Source: Paludibacter sp.
Lineage (GTDB): Bacteria; Bacteroidota; Bacteroidia; Bacteroidales; Paludibacteraceae
Reading direction: 5' to 3'
Length of the DNA: 64,000 nt
NCBI GenBank assembly: GCA_017882285.1
Contig: JADGPS010000002.1
Location: 1-64,000, forward strand
The notes under the pieces were generated by a model that did not search any database, had not been told where the DNA came from, and worked only from the letters and a program-made list of their open reading frames with translations. A program made the position numbers and the translations under genes. The stretch's first letter is position 1, and the number at the start of each line of letters is the position of its first letter. Positions 1 to 8,693 of this stretch are shown one piece after another.

Positions 1-72
1 TGAAAGTATTTGCTCGTAATTCATAAATTGCTGTATTAATTTCTTGCAAAGATAACACATTTATTTGAATAA

Positions 73-336
73 ATAAACGCTATTCTAAACTACAGCCAAC
101 GGTATGAAAAAGAAAAAGCCGATATTCAAAACGATGCAAAAAAATTTGAAGCACTCCGCGACGAAGCTCAGAAACATTCACAAGCATTCGGCATGGCGGT
201 TATTTTCCTGCAAATATCCATCCTGCTTGCATCAATTGGCGCTTTAATCAAGCGGAAATACCTGTGGTATTTGGCGATGGGAGTTGGCGTAGTTGGTCTG
301 TTCTATTTCCTGAACGGATTTTTACTCTTCCTATAA
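73..336 (+). pseudogene. 5'-truncated remnant of a DUF4337-type membrane protein
   Basis: The frame ending at TAA 334-336 reads as the C-terminal part of a DUF4337-like protein: a charged coiled-coil stretch (YEKEKADIQNDAKKFEALRD) followed by two hydrophobic segments, the first around MAVIFLQISILLASIGAL and the second around WYLAMGVGVVGLFYFL. No start codon opens this frame: in-frame stops lie at 37-39 and 70-72, and the first in-frame ATG (193-195) would begin inside the first membrane segment. The N-terminal half of the family is therefore missing. I infer a broken gene, or a join between unrelated sequence and the gene near position 72. The DUF4337 name rests on pattern recognition only. 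Confidence 0.6.
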
Positions 337-368
337 ACTGTAAACTATAAACTGTAAACTGTAAACTA
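331..368. repeat. Short tandem micro-repeat (unit near ACTGTAAACT)
   Basis: Between the remnant and the SDR gene the bases consist of about four imperfect copies of a 10-base unit, CTGTAAACTA. Such simple intergenic micro-repeats recur in this window, for example near 53,582 and 63,766. No function is evident. It also removes any recognisable promoter directly upstream of the SDR gene. Confidence 0.7.
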
Positions 369-370
369 AC

Positions 371-1093
371 ATGATTCTTTCAAACAATAAAATCCTAATT
401 ACAGGCGGTGCCACCGGTATCGGACTCGGACTTACCGAAAGATTCTTAGCCGAAGGAAACACCGTACTGATTTGTGGCAGGAGAGCAGCTGCTTTAAAAG
501 CCGTAACCGACATATATCCATCAGTCATAACCCGTGTTTGCGATTTATCAAAAGCAGATGAACGGGAACAGCTTTATAACTGGATTTCATCCGAACATCC
601 CGATTTGAATGTTTTGATAAACAATGCCGGAATTCAGGAAGACGTGTCACTAACCGACGAATCTTTTTTCCCGAAAGCCGAAAAAGAAATTGCCATAAAT
701 ATTGAGGCGCCGCTTCACTTATCTTCCATGTTTTCAAATCTCAACTCATTGCATACAATTATGAATGTCAGTTCGGGACTGGGTTTCGTTCCTATCGCCC
801 GAATGGCTGTCTATTGTGCCACCAAGGCATTTATGCATTCATTTACGCTTTCGTTGCGGCACGTGTTGAAACCGAAAAACATGGAAGTGATTGAAATTAT
901 TCCACCGGCGGTAAATACCGATTTAGGCGGTCATGCACGACAAGGTTTGGCACCATCAGTCGAAGAATTTGTAACCGCCGTATTTGAACAACTAAAGGAA
1001 CAAAAGGCAGAAATCACTTATGGTTTTAGCGAAGGAATGCTGAAAGCCGGACACGAAGAACGTCAAAAGGCTTTTGACAGAATGAATCAATAA
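371..1093 (+). CDS. Short-chain dehydrogenase/reductase (SDR) family oxidoreductase
   Basis: This 240-residue protein is a classical single-domain SDR, a cytosolic NAD(P)H-dependent oxidoreductase. The cofactor motif TGGATGIG is at residues 11-18, NNAG at 84-87, the catalytic serine region VSSG near 133-136, and the YxxxK pair at Y148 and K152. Its compact length and C-terminus resemble DltE-like SDRs, but the substrate cannot be read from sequence. It stands alone: the gene before it is a remnant and a good terminator follows at 1,115. The start is the first ATG after a micro-repeat and gives the usual short lead into the Rossmann fold. Confidence 0.9.
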   Translation: MILSNNKILITGGATGIGLGLTERFLAEGNTVLICGRRAAALKAVTDIYPSVITRVCDLSKADEREQLYNWISSEHPDLNVLINNAGIQEDVSLTDESFFPKAEKEIAINIEAPLHLSSMFSNLNSLHTIMNVSSGLGFVPIARMAVYCATKAFMHSFTLSLRHVLKPKNMEVIEIIPPAVNTDLGGHARQGLAPSVEEFVTAVFEQLKEQKAEITYGFSEGMLKAGHEERQKAFDRMNQ

Positions 1094-1114
1094 AGTACCG
1101 GAACTTAAATTACA

Positions 1115-1157
1115 CAAAAACGCAAATTGTCAATAGCTTTTGCGTTTTTCTTTTTTA
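1115..1157 (+). terminator. Rho-independent terminator after the SDR gene
   Basis: The arms AAAAACGCAAA and TTTGCGTTTTT form a hairpin with a short loop and run into a T-rich tail. It begins about 20 bases after the SDR stop codon. Confidence 0.8.
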
Positions 1158-1172
1158 TTTGAATAAATATCG

Positions 1173-1180
1173 TATTTTTG
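1173..1180 (+). promoter_or_regulatory. Bacteroidetes -7 element upstream of the MFS gene
   Basis: TATTTTTG matches TAnnTTTG exactly and lies about 80 bases before the MFS start. No good -33 TTTG at 19-21 bases is visible, so only the -7 box is supported. Confidence 0.5.
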
Positions 1181-1261
1181 CCAATCACAAATTGCGAATT
1201 TTCATGAAAATTCCTACAAATTGCGCTCCCTTAATCAACATTATTAATTAAAAATCAATCC

Positions 1262-2485
1262 ATGGAAGCAACAGTTTACAAAGTGTACAAATATCGTTGG
1301 ATCATGCTTAGTGTGTATATGTTTATCGTGATTGTCAACCAATTACTGTGGATAACATTCGCACCTATCACCAGCGATGCCGTTCATTATTACGGTGTAT
1401 CGGATATACAAATCGGCATTCTTTCGATGTGTTTCATGATCGTTTTCATTATTGTTTCCATACCGGCCTCGTGGGTAATCGACACGTATGGTATTAAGAT
1501 CGGAGTCGGGATTGGTGCGGTTCTCACCGGAGTTTTCGGAATGATGCGCGGCATGGTATCCAGTTATGAGTGGGTGCTTATCGCTCAGATTGGCGTTGCA
1601 GTAGGTCAGCCATTTCTGCTCAATGCCATCACCAAACTGGCTTCGCGCTGGTTCCGCATCGAAGAAAGAGCCACCGCAGCCGGACTCGGAACGTTAGCCA
1701 TGTATATCGGCGTGTTAGTCGGAATGTTGCTGACTCCTCATCTTACCAAAATATACGGAATTAACGGAATGCTCTATATTTACGGCGTCATTTCCATCAT
1801 CGCTGCATTAGTTTTTATTTTATTTTCGCGCGAACGTCCCATGTCGGCACCTTGTCATCCCGATCAGGAAGAACGTTCTCTGGTTTTTGACGGTCTCCGC
1901 GACACATTGCGCAACAAAAATTTTTACTGGCTGTTGCTTATCTTTTTTGTGGGATTGGGGATTTTCAATTGTGTCACTACCTGGATTGAAGACATTGTCA
2001 GACCACGCGGTTTTTCAGCCGAACAAGCCGGTATCTGTGGCGGATTGATGATTGTGGGCGGCATTTTAGGTGCGTTGATTATGCCCATGCTTTCCGACCG
2101 TCTTCGAAAAAGAAAACTCTTTATCATCATTGCACTTTTCGGTTGTATAATCGGTCTGGTGGGCGTCACGTTTGCAACCACTTATAATATGTTGCTGGCT
2201 TCGGGCATTATATTGGGATTCTTCTTGTTAAGTGCCGGACCGATTGGATTCCAGTATGGCGCTGAAATTACGTTTCCCACTTCGGAAGGCACTTCGAACG
2301 GGCTGTTGATTCTTGCCGGACAGATTTCAGGGATTGCCTTTATTTTCGCCATGGATAGTTTTAAAGATCCTGTAACACACTCGATGACAAAACCGCTGAT
2401 TGTTCTTATCGGCCTTGCCATTCTCGTGTTGGCACTGTCCACACAGCTTATTGAATCATCGTTTATGACTGAGAAGAAAGAATAA
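1262..2485 (+). CDS. Major facilitator superfamily (MFS) transporter
   Basis: The 407-residue protein has about 12 hydrophobic segments and a central cytoplasmic loop near residues 190-215. The N-terminal pattern (YRWIMLSVYMFIVIVNQLLW, then FAPITSDAVHYYG) and the SIPASWVIDTYGIKIG loop after the second and third segments resemble MFS members of the FLVCR/DIRC2-like group. It is an inner-membrane secondary transporter; the substrate is unknown. The gene is monocistronic by context, with a -7 element at 1,173 and a dispersed repeat downstream. Confidence 0.88.
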   Translation: MEATVYKVYKYRWIMLSVYMFIVIVNQLLWITFAPITSDAVHYYGVSDIQIGILSMCFMIVFIIVSIPASWVIDTYGIKIGVGIGAVLTGVFGMMRGMVSSYEWVLIAQIGVAVGQPFLLNAITKLASRWFRIEERATAAGLGTLAMYIGVLVGMLLTPHLTKIYGINGMLYIYGVISIIAALVFILFSRERPMSAPCHPDQEERSLVFDGLRDTLRNKNFYWLLLIFFVGLGIFNCVTTWIEDIVRPRGFSAEQAGICGGLMIVGGILGALIMPMLSDRLRKRKLFIIIALFGCIIGLVGVTFATTYNMLLASGIILGFFLLSAGPIGFQYGAEITFPTSEGTSNGLLILAGQISGIAFIFAMDSFKDPVTHSMTKPLIVLIGLAILVLALSTQLIESSFMTEKKE

Positions 2486-2539
2486 GATGAAAAGTGATTT
2501 TATTCTTTTGGACATGTAATTATTCATGCTAAGGATTGA

Positions 2540-2757
2540 CCTCGTCCGGTGAGCCGAAAAACAAGTGAAAACGACGAAGAAATCATTTCTGTTTGAGTCC
2601 CGACGTATTTCGTCGGGGCGAGTTTAAAAGATTTCAGTCGTTGAGCGTAAGTTTTTCGAGTGAGGTGGGCGCAGTCTTGAATTTTTTTGCTTCCTTTTTT
2701 GTTTCAAGACAAAAAAGGAAGTGGGGTTTTAGGGGCAAAGCCCCTGTTATTTAAAAC
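2540..2757. repeat. Palindrome-rich dispersed intergenic repeat (REP/MITE-like)
   Basis: The interval between the MFS gene and the next gene is non-coding and holds three perfect hairpins in a row. They are CCCGACG/CGTCGGG at 2,599-2,617, a 13-bp stem CTTCCTTTTTTGT/ACAAAAAAGGAAG at 2,690-2,721, and AGGGGC/GCCCCT at 2,731-2,745. Its words look like intergenic elements scattered through Bacteroidetes genomes; that is recollection, not a search. The second hairpin may also end MFS transcription. Only one copy is present here. Confidence 0.55.
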
Positions 2758-2767
2758 TTTATTAAAT

Positions 2768-3478
2768 ATGCTCAAATTTACTCCCTCGATTTTTATTCTC
2801 TTTTTTCTTCTTTCAGTAAAACTGAGTGCTCAGACTGAAACCACTGATTCTTTGGTGCCTGAGCGCATTCAATACATTCAAAATGAACTGAATCAGTCCA
2901 AACCGGGAGTGAATGCCTGGTGGTACGGTTGGTTAGCAGGTTATAGTGCAGCAACTGTCGCACAGGGAACTGTTTACTTTTTATCGAATAATAATTCAAC
3001 CAAACAGGATATGGCACTTGGAGCTGCAACAACATTTCTGGGTGCGGCTTTGCAGGTTTTGACGCCTCTGAACACAGGCCGCGATGCCGAAACGCTATCC
3101 TTGCTTCCCGACAGTACCACGGATCAACAACTCAAAAAGCTCAAAACTGCGGAAGAATTTCTCAAATCCAATGCCATGAAAGAAAAAGCCGGTCGTGGTT
3201 GGCAGATTCATGCACTGAATGAAGCTGTAAATCTGGGCAGCGGGCTTATTACCTGGCTTGCTTATAAACGTACCGTGTGGGATGGAGTGAGTAATTTTCT
3301 GCTCAATACCGTTATTACCGAAACTCAAATCTGGACTCAACCTACAAAAACGCTTAAAGATTATCAGAATTATTGCCGGAAATATCAAAGCGGAATGAAT
3401 TCGGTTGCCAATAAAATTGAGCCGGAATATTTCCTGAATACTTACCCCGGCGGAGTGGCTTTAAGAATTGTTTTTTGA
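2768..3478 (+). CDS. Hypothetical secreted or membrane protein
   Basis: I do not recognise this 236-residue protein. It starts with a signal peptide (about residues 1-19, ending LSAQ) and has hydrophobic stretches near GYSAATVAQGTVYF, GAATTFLGAALQVLTPL and GSGLITWLAYK, so a small membrane-embedded protein is likely. The frame is open further upstream to 2,687, but that part reads through the palindromic repeat. The ATG at 2,768 places the signal peptide at the N-terminus and is preferred. No catalytic motif is visible and no neighbour hints at a role. Confidence 0.7.
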   Translation: MLKFTPSIFILFFLLSVKLSAQTETTDSLVPERIQYIQNELNQSKPGVNAWWYGWLAGYSAATVAQGTVYFLSNNNSTKQDMALGAATTFLGAALQVLTPLNTGRDAETLSLLPDSTTDQQLKKLKTAEEFLKSNAMKEKAGRGWQIHALNEAVNLGSGLITWLAYKRTVWDGVSNFLLNTVITETQIWTQPTKTLKDYQNYCRKYQSGMNSVANKIEPEYFLNTYPGGVALRIVF

Positions 3479-3579
3479 ACCAGAACAGATCTGCATCTGC
3501 CTCGTATTTTCAGTTCTTACAAAAGTTCTTTCCTAAAAATGCCTCGTCCCAAAATACCGTTTTATCAGAATAAAAGTTG

Positions 3580-3587
3580 TATTTTTG
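3580..3587 (+). promoter_or_regulatory. -7 element of the rlmD promoter
   Basis: TATTTTTG fits TAnnTTTG and is followed by GCACTCC, close to the TTTGCACC context of other promoters here. The expected -33 position holds only a T-run. The predicted leader of about 65 bases contains a small perfect hairpin at 3,623-3,638. Confidence 0.55.
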
Positions 3588-3622
3588 CACTCCGAAATAA
3601 ACCGATAATGGAGTTAACGACA

Positions 3623-3638
3623 TCCCGATTTATCGGGA
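3623..3638 (+). repeat. Short hairpin in the rlmD leader
   Basis: TCCCGA, loop TTTA, TCGGGA: a perfect 6-bp stem between the putative promoter and the rlmD start. It may be a decayed copy of the CCCGACG palindrome at 2,599. No attenuation mechanism is evident because no T-run follows. Confidence 0.5.
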
Positions 3639-3661
3639 CTGTTGACTGATAACTGCAAAGC

Positions 3662-5071
3662 ATGGCCAAAACTAAAAAACCTCTTCCCATTCTCACAAAT
3701 GTAATTATTACTGATATTGCCGCCGAAGGAAAAGCCATTGCCAAAGTAAATGATATGGTGGTGTTTGTTCCTTTTGTGGTACCGGGCGATGTGGTTGATT
3801 TGCAGGTTACGCGCAAGAAAAGCCATTTTATGGAAGCACGCGCCATCAAATTTCATTGCTATTCCGATAATCGGCGCACAGCAGTTTGCGAGCACTTCGG
3901 CATTTGCGGGGGATGCAAGTGGCAGATTCTCCTCTATTCCGAACAAATACGGTACAAGCAAAAACAGGTGGTTGATAACCTGACACGTATCGGAAAAATA
4001 GAATTACCGGATATATCTCCGATTAAAGGTTCCGCACGTACCGAATTTTACCGCAACAAACTGGAATTCACTTTTTCAAACAAACGCTGGCGCACCAACG
4101 AAGAAATTGCCGAAGGAAAAGTTTTCGACACGATGAATGCCGTCGGGTTTCACATTCCCGGGCAATTCGATAAAGTGCTCGATATTAATAAATGCTGGCT
4201 GCAAACCGAAGATTCGAATGAAATCCGTAACGAAGTTCGCCACTATGCGCTTGAAAAAGGACTTACTTTCTTCGATTTACGTAATCAGGAAGGTTTTCTG
4301 CGAACCATGATGATTCGAACCAGTTCTACCGGCGAATTGATGGTGATTATGGTGTTTTTCCACGAAGACAAAAAAGCGCAAGACGCACTGTTGCAACATA
4401 TTGCTTATAAATTTCCACAAATCACTTCGCTTCTTTATATTATCAATTCCAAAGCCAACGACACTATTACCGATCAGGAAGTATTTGTTTTCAAAGGAAA
4501 TGAATGTATTTACGAAGAAATGGAAGGACTGAAATTTAAAATCGGACCGAAATCATTTTATCAAACTAATTCCGAACAAGCGTACGAATTGTACAAAGTT
4601 ACTCGCAGCTTTGCCAAACTTACCGGCAACGAATTAGTTTACGACCTTTATACCGGTACCGGTACAATTGCTAACTTTATTGCGCATCAGGCGCGACAGG
4701 TGATTGGGATTGAATACGTACCCGAAGCCATTGAAGATGCTTTTGTGAACTCAAAACTGAACAATATTAACAATACTTTGTTTTATTCAGGTGACATGAA
4801 AGATATTCTGAACGCTGCGTTTATTCAAAAACACGGCAAACCGGATGTAATTATTACTGATCCGCCACGTGCCGGAATGCATGTAGATGTAATTAATGCT
4901 ATCATTTTTGCTGAACCAAAACGAATTGTGTACGTCAGTTGCAATCCTGCCACTCAGGCACGCGATTTGAATTTACTCGACAGCAATTATAAAGTCACCG
5001 CAATTCAACCGGTTGATATGTTCCCGCATACTCATCATGTTGAAAACGTTGTTTTGCTGGAACGAAAATAA
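3662..5071 (+). CDS. rlmD: 23S rRNA (uracil-5-)-methyltransferase, RlmD/RumA family
   Basis: The protein (469 residues) is an S-adenosylmethionine-dependent RNA m5U methyltransferase. Residues about 3-62 form a TRAM RNA-binding domain. Cysteines C76, C82 and C85 in CEHFGICGGC are three of the four usual Fe-S ligands. The SAM-binding loop is DLYTGTGTIANF near residue 327, followed by DPPRAGMHV and the catalytic cysteine C427 in VSCNP. Bacteroidetes members can act on U1939 and sometimes U747, so the exact target base is inferred from family only. It is transcribed alone from 3,580; the next gene starts about 80 bases later. Confidence 0.92.
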   Translation: MAKTKKPLPILTNVIITDIAAEGKAIAKVNDMVVFVPFVVPGDVVDLQVTRKKSHFMEARAIKFHCYSDNRRTAVCEHFGICGGCKWQILLYSEQIRYKQKQVVDNLTRIGKIELPDISPIKGSARTEFYRNKLEFTFSNKRWRTNEEIAEGKVFDTMNAVGFHIPGQFDKVLDINKCWLQTEDSNEIRNEVRHYALEKGLTFFDLRNQEGFLRTMMIRTSSTGELMVIMVFFHEDKKAQDALLQHIAYKFPQITSLLYIINSKANDTITDQEVFVFKGNECIYEEMEGLKFKIGPKSFYQTNSEQAYELYKVTRSFAKLTGNELVYDLYTGTGTIANFIAHQARQVIGIEYVPEAIEDAFVNSKLNNINNTLFYSGDMKDILNAAFIQKHGKPDVIITDPPRAGMHVDVINAIIFAEPKRIVYVSCNPATQARDLNLLDSNYKVTAIQPVDMFPHTHHVENVVLLERK

Positions 5072-5149
5072 TTTAAATTTTTAATATTCAGATTCTCAAA
5101 ATAGTAGGTTGTTAGATTTTATTTTTAAATTACACTAAATTTTATCAAT

Positions 5150-8100
5150 ATGCAAAGGCAAATCTTTCAAACTAATTCATCTACCCGTTGGAAAAGTTTT
5201 ATTTGGTTTATACGTATTTTGGTTGTTTTTTTGATTGTAATCCTTGCTTCAGTTGGTATATCTTTACTTAATAAGCGGGTGTATGACCTAAAAGTGCTGA
5301 CTTATAATGCCAAAAGACTGCCTGATTTGAATACCGATAAAACAAAGACCTATGTTCCAACTTCAGAGCAAATAGCCTTTGCGAAGCATCTTGAAAGATA
5401 TCGAAAGAAACACCAAAAATTACTCAAACAAAGAATACATGTTAAACATTCATCTTCGCCCGAAGCAGATAAGTTTTTACCTGTTAGAGCAGGCTTTTAT
5501 GTAAATTGGGATCCAAACTCCAAAATCTCGTTGCATAGAAACATCAATCAGTTAAATATGATTTTACCTGAATGGTTTTTTCAAAAGGATTCAAAAGGGA
5601 ATATAGATGTCCGAATTGAAAACGAAACATTAGATTTTATTCAAAATCATAAAATTGCTGTTGTTCCGATGTTAAGTAACTTTTTCAACAAACGTTGGAA
5701 TGGGGATAGCACGTTCGTTTTACTTAAAAATCCAAAAGCACGGAAATTATTAATTTCACGTATAAAAAATCTGCTGGATAAAAATGATCTTCAAGGCGTT
5801 AACATCGACTTGGAAAATCTGCCGAAAGAAGCCCATCGTTATTTACTTCAGTTTTCGAAAGAACTTTCTACAACCCTGCATGCTGAAGGATATATTACCA
5901 CCATTGATATAAACCCTACTGATGAAGGAGTTACATACAAAGATATTTCACAATATTACGATTTCATTTTTTTGATGGCTTACAATGAACATTCTCCCGA
6001 TGATCCTCCGGGAAGTATTTCTTCATTAAATTTTGTGGAAACTGCCATAGATGAAGCTATGAAAGAAGTTTCATCAAAGAAAATTATTTTATGCGTTGCA
6101 TCCTACGGTTTTGATTGGGAAAAAGGGAAACCGGGCACCAGAATTACCTATCAGAGTTTAATTTCCACAGCCAACGAACTGAATGAACCGGTATATTTTA
6201 ATTTCAGTCAATCAGATTTAACTTTACACTATTATGATGATAATAATGCTGAACACGAAGCCCATTGTAATGATGCCGCAGGGACGTTTAACATTATTCG
6301 AACCGCTCAGGATAATGATGCTGCGGGTGTATGTTTGTGGTACTTAGGCTCGGAAGATGATCGAATATGGCGTTTTTATTCTCAAAATTTAGATGATAGT
6401 TTCTTAAAATTATCTCCGTTTAACTTTAAACAATTAGAATTCATTAATTCTATATCGGCTGTAAGTTACGATGGTAAAGGGGAAATTCTGGAAATGATAA
6501 ATGTGCCTGATAATGGTCATGTAAAAATCACTTACAATAAATTCGACCAGTTAATAACGGACGAACGATACGATGATTTACCAAGTTCATACATGTTGAA
6601 ACGGTATGGTGCAAGTAATCCAAAGCATGTAGCACTTACTTTCGACGATGGCCCGAACGAAGAATATACACCTAAAATTTTAGATATACTTAAAGAAAAG
6701 AAAGTTCCGGCAACTTTCTTTGTGACAGGTGCTAATATTCAAAACAATATTCCACTCATCAAAAGAGAATACCTCGAAGGTCATGAAATTGGTAATCATA
6801 CATTTACACACCCAAATCTGGAGGTAACTACCGACAATCGTGAACGAATAGAATTACGGTCAACGCGACTCTTGTTGGAGAGTATCTTAAATTATTCTAC
6901 TCTGTTGTTCCGTCCACCCTATATTACTGATGCAGAGCCTACAAATCTTTCTCAGATTAAATCTTTGGCTGTTGCTAACGATGAGGGATTTATTTGTGTG
7001 ACGGCTTATATTGACCCAAATGACTGGGAAGAAGATGTAAGTGCAGATACAATTGTAGCAAGAGCCATTAAACACCGAAACGATGGAAATATCATTTTAA
7101 TGCATGATGCAGGTGGTGACCGAACTGAAACGGTTAAAGCTTTACCTCAAATTATTGATTATTACAGAAAACAAGGCTATCAATTTGTTTCTGTGTCTGA
7201 CTTAATGGGCAAAACACGTGATCAGGTAATGCCTCGGGTTCAATCCAAATTCAAATTTACCGACACGTTGGATTTGATTTTCTTTACAATAACTTTTATC
7301 TGGGAACATTTTCTGGATGGGTTCTTTATTGTTGCCATTGTGCTGATTATCTCCCGGTTACTTGCAATTGGAATTTTGGCAATGCTGCAACATTATAAAG
7401 AAAAGAAACGGAAAAATAAATCCACAGATTATCAACCAAAAGTGAGCATAATTGTTCCTGCCTTTAACGAAGAAGTAAATGCTGTACGAACTGTAGAATA
7501 TTTATTAAAATCCACTTATCCTGATATAGAGATAATTTTTGTGGACGATGGTTCGAAAGATAATACTTTTGATAACGTAAATAAAGCCTTTAAGAAAAAT
7601 GCCAGAGTCAAGGTAATTACCAAACCCAATGGAGGAAAAGCTTCAGCTTTAAACTTTGGTATTGAACAGGCAACAGGCGAGATACTGGTTTGTATTGATG
7701 CAGACACTATTTTATCGGCTGATGCAATCGATAAAATGATATCCTATTTTGCAGATTCAAAAGTGGGAGCAGTAGCCGGAAATGTTCGGGTTGGAAACAA
7801 ACTTAACATGTTAACTTATTGGCAATCTATCGAATATACAACAAGTCAGAATTTCGATCGTCGGGCTTATGATACTGTCAATGCAATTTTGGTTGTGCCC
7901 GGTGCAATAGGTGCTTTCCGTAAATCGGCAATGGAAACTATAAATGGGTTTACAACAGACACTTTAGCCGAAGATTGCGATTTGACCTTACGAATGCTTC
8001 GTGCCGGATTTGTTATTCGCACCTGCAACGACGCATTAGCTTTGACAGAAGCACCTGAAACGCTTAATAATTTCATGAAGCAACGTTCGCGCTGGACATT

Positions 8101-8506
8101 TGGAATGATGCAAAGTTTCTGGAAACATCGCGATTTATTATTTAGTTTCAAAAAATCGAATATTGGTTGGATTGCGCTACCTAATTTACTTATATTCAAT
8201 TTTATAATTCCTTTGTTTTCACCGTTGGTAGACATTCTGTTTATCATAGGACTCTTTACTCACGATGCTAATCAGTACTTATTCTTTTATTTACTCTATT
8301 ACTTTGTAGATTGTATAATTTCTTCATTAGCATATCATTACGATCATCAAAAGTTTGATTTGAAAAAAGCATTGTATCTTTTTGTTCAACGTTTTATTTA
8401 TCGTCAAATCTTGTTCGTTGTGTTATTTAAAGCATATATAAAAGCATTAAAAGGCGAGCTGGTAAGTTGGGGTGTAATTAAAAGAACCGGTAACGTGAAA
8501 GAATAA
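5150..8506 (+). CDS. Trifunctional GH18-like / NodB deacetylase / GT2 glycosyltransferase fusion
   Basis: The 1,118-residue protein joins three enzymes. After an N-terminal membrane helix (about 16-40) comes a GH18-like domain with GVNIDLE (D220, catalytic-type E222), as in YaaH-type hydrolases. A NodB/CE4 deacetylase follows, with TFDDGP near 497-502, the metal histidines H550 and H554 in NHTFTH, and FRPPY at 587-591. A membrane span near 724-745 leads to a processive GT2 domain with VPAFNE, DAD at 850-852, ED near 941 and QxxRW at 978-982, then C-terminal helices. The topology puts hydrolase and deacetylase in the periplasm and GT2 in the cytoplasm. The set matches synthesis and trimming of a poly-N-acetylglucosamine-like exopolysaccharide, by analogy with PgaB plus PgaC. 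No outer-membrane porin gene is adjacent. Confidence 0.9.
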   Translation: MQRQIFQTNSSTRWKSFIWFIRILVVFLIVILASVGISLLNKRVYDLKVLTYNAKRLPDLNTDKTKTYVPTSEQIAFAKHLERYRKKHQKLLKQRIHVKHSSSPEADKFLPVRAGFYVNWDPNSKISLHRNINQLNMILPEWFFQKDSKGNIDVRIENETLDFIQNHKIAVVPMLSNFFNKRWNGDSTFVLLKNPKARKLLISRIKNLLDKNDLQGVNIDLENLPKEAHRYLLQFSKELSTTLHAEGYITTIDINPTDEGVTYKDISQYYDFIFLMAYNEHSPDDPPGSISSLNFVETAIDEAMKEVSSKKIILCVASYGFDWEKGKPGTRITYQSLISTANELNEPVYFNFSQSDLTLHYYDDNNAEHEAHCNDAAGTFNIIRTAQDNDAAGVCLWYLGSEDDRIWRFYSQNLDDSFLKLSPFNFKQLEFINSISAVSYDGKGEILEMINVPDNGHVKITYNKFDQLITDERYDDLPSSYMLKRYGASNPKHVALTFDDGPNEEYTPKILDILKEKKVPATFFVTGANIQNNIPLIKREYLEGHEIGNHTFTHPNLEVTTDNRERIELRSTRLLLESILNYSTLLFRPPYITDAEPTNLSQIKSLAVANDEGFICVTAYIDPNDWEEDVSADTIVARAIKHRNDGNIILMHDAGGDRTETVKALPQIIDYYRKQGYQFVSVSDLMGKTRDQVMPRVQSKFKFTDTLDLIFFTITFIWEHFLDGFFIVAIVLIISRLLAIGILAMLQHYKEKKRKNKSTDYQPKVSIIVPAFNEEVNAVRTVEYLLKSTYPDIEIIFVDDGSKDNTFDNVNKAFKKNARVKVITKPNGGKASALNFGIEQATGEILVCIDADTILSADAIDKMISYFADSKVGAVAGNVRVGNKLNMLTYWQSIEYTTSQNFDRRAYDTVNAILVVPGAIGAFRKSAMETINGFTTDTLAEDCDLTLRMLRAGFVIRTCNDALALTEAPETLNNFMKQRSRWTFGMMQSFWKHRDLLFSFKKSNIGWIALPNLLIFNFIIPLFSPLVDILFIIGLFTHDANQYLFFYLLYYFVDCIISSLAYHYDHQKFDLKKALYLFVQRFIYRQILFVVLFKAYIKALKGELVSWGVIKRTGNVKE

Positions 8507-8510
8507 TTAT

Positions 8511-8533
8511 TCAATTATTATTCGATAATTGAT
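8511..8533. repeat. Inverted repeat after the fusion gene
   Basis: TCAATTAT and ATAATTGA form a perfect 8-bp stem just past the stop codon. It lacks a T-run, so it may protect the mRNA end rather than terminate transcription. Confidence 0.4.
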
Positions 8534-8693
8534 TTAATAATTGGAAGGTGAATCTATAATTAACATATAAATTAGTTTGAAAATCAAATAGATAGAATCT
8601 ATAAAAGCAAAAAACCACACAAAATGTTGGCAGTTGGGATTATTTTCCGTTATTTTACACGATTTTTTGAATATAAATTTAATATCCTGAAAC

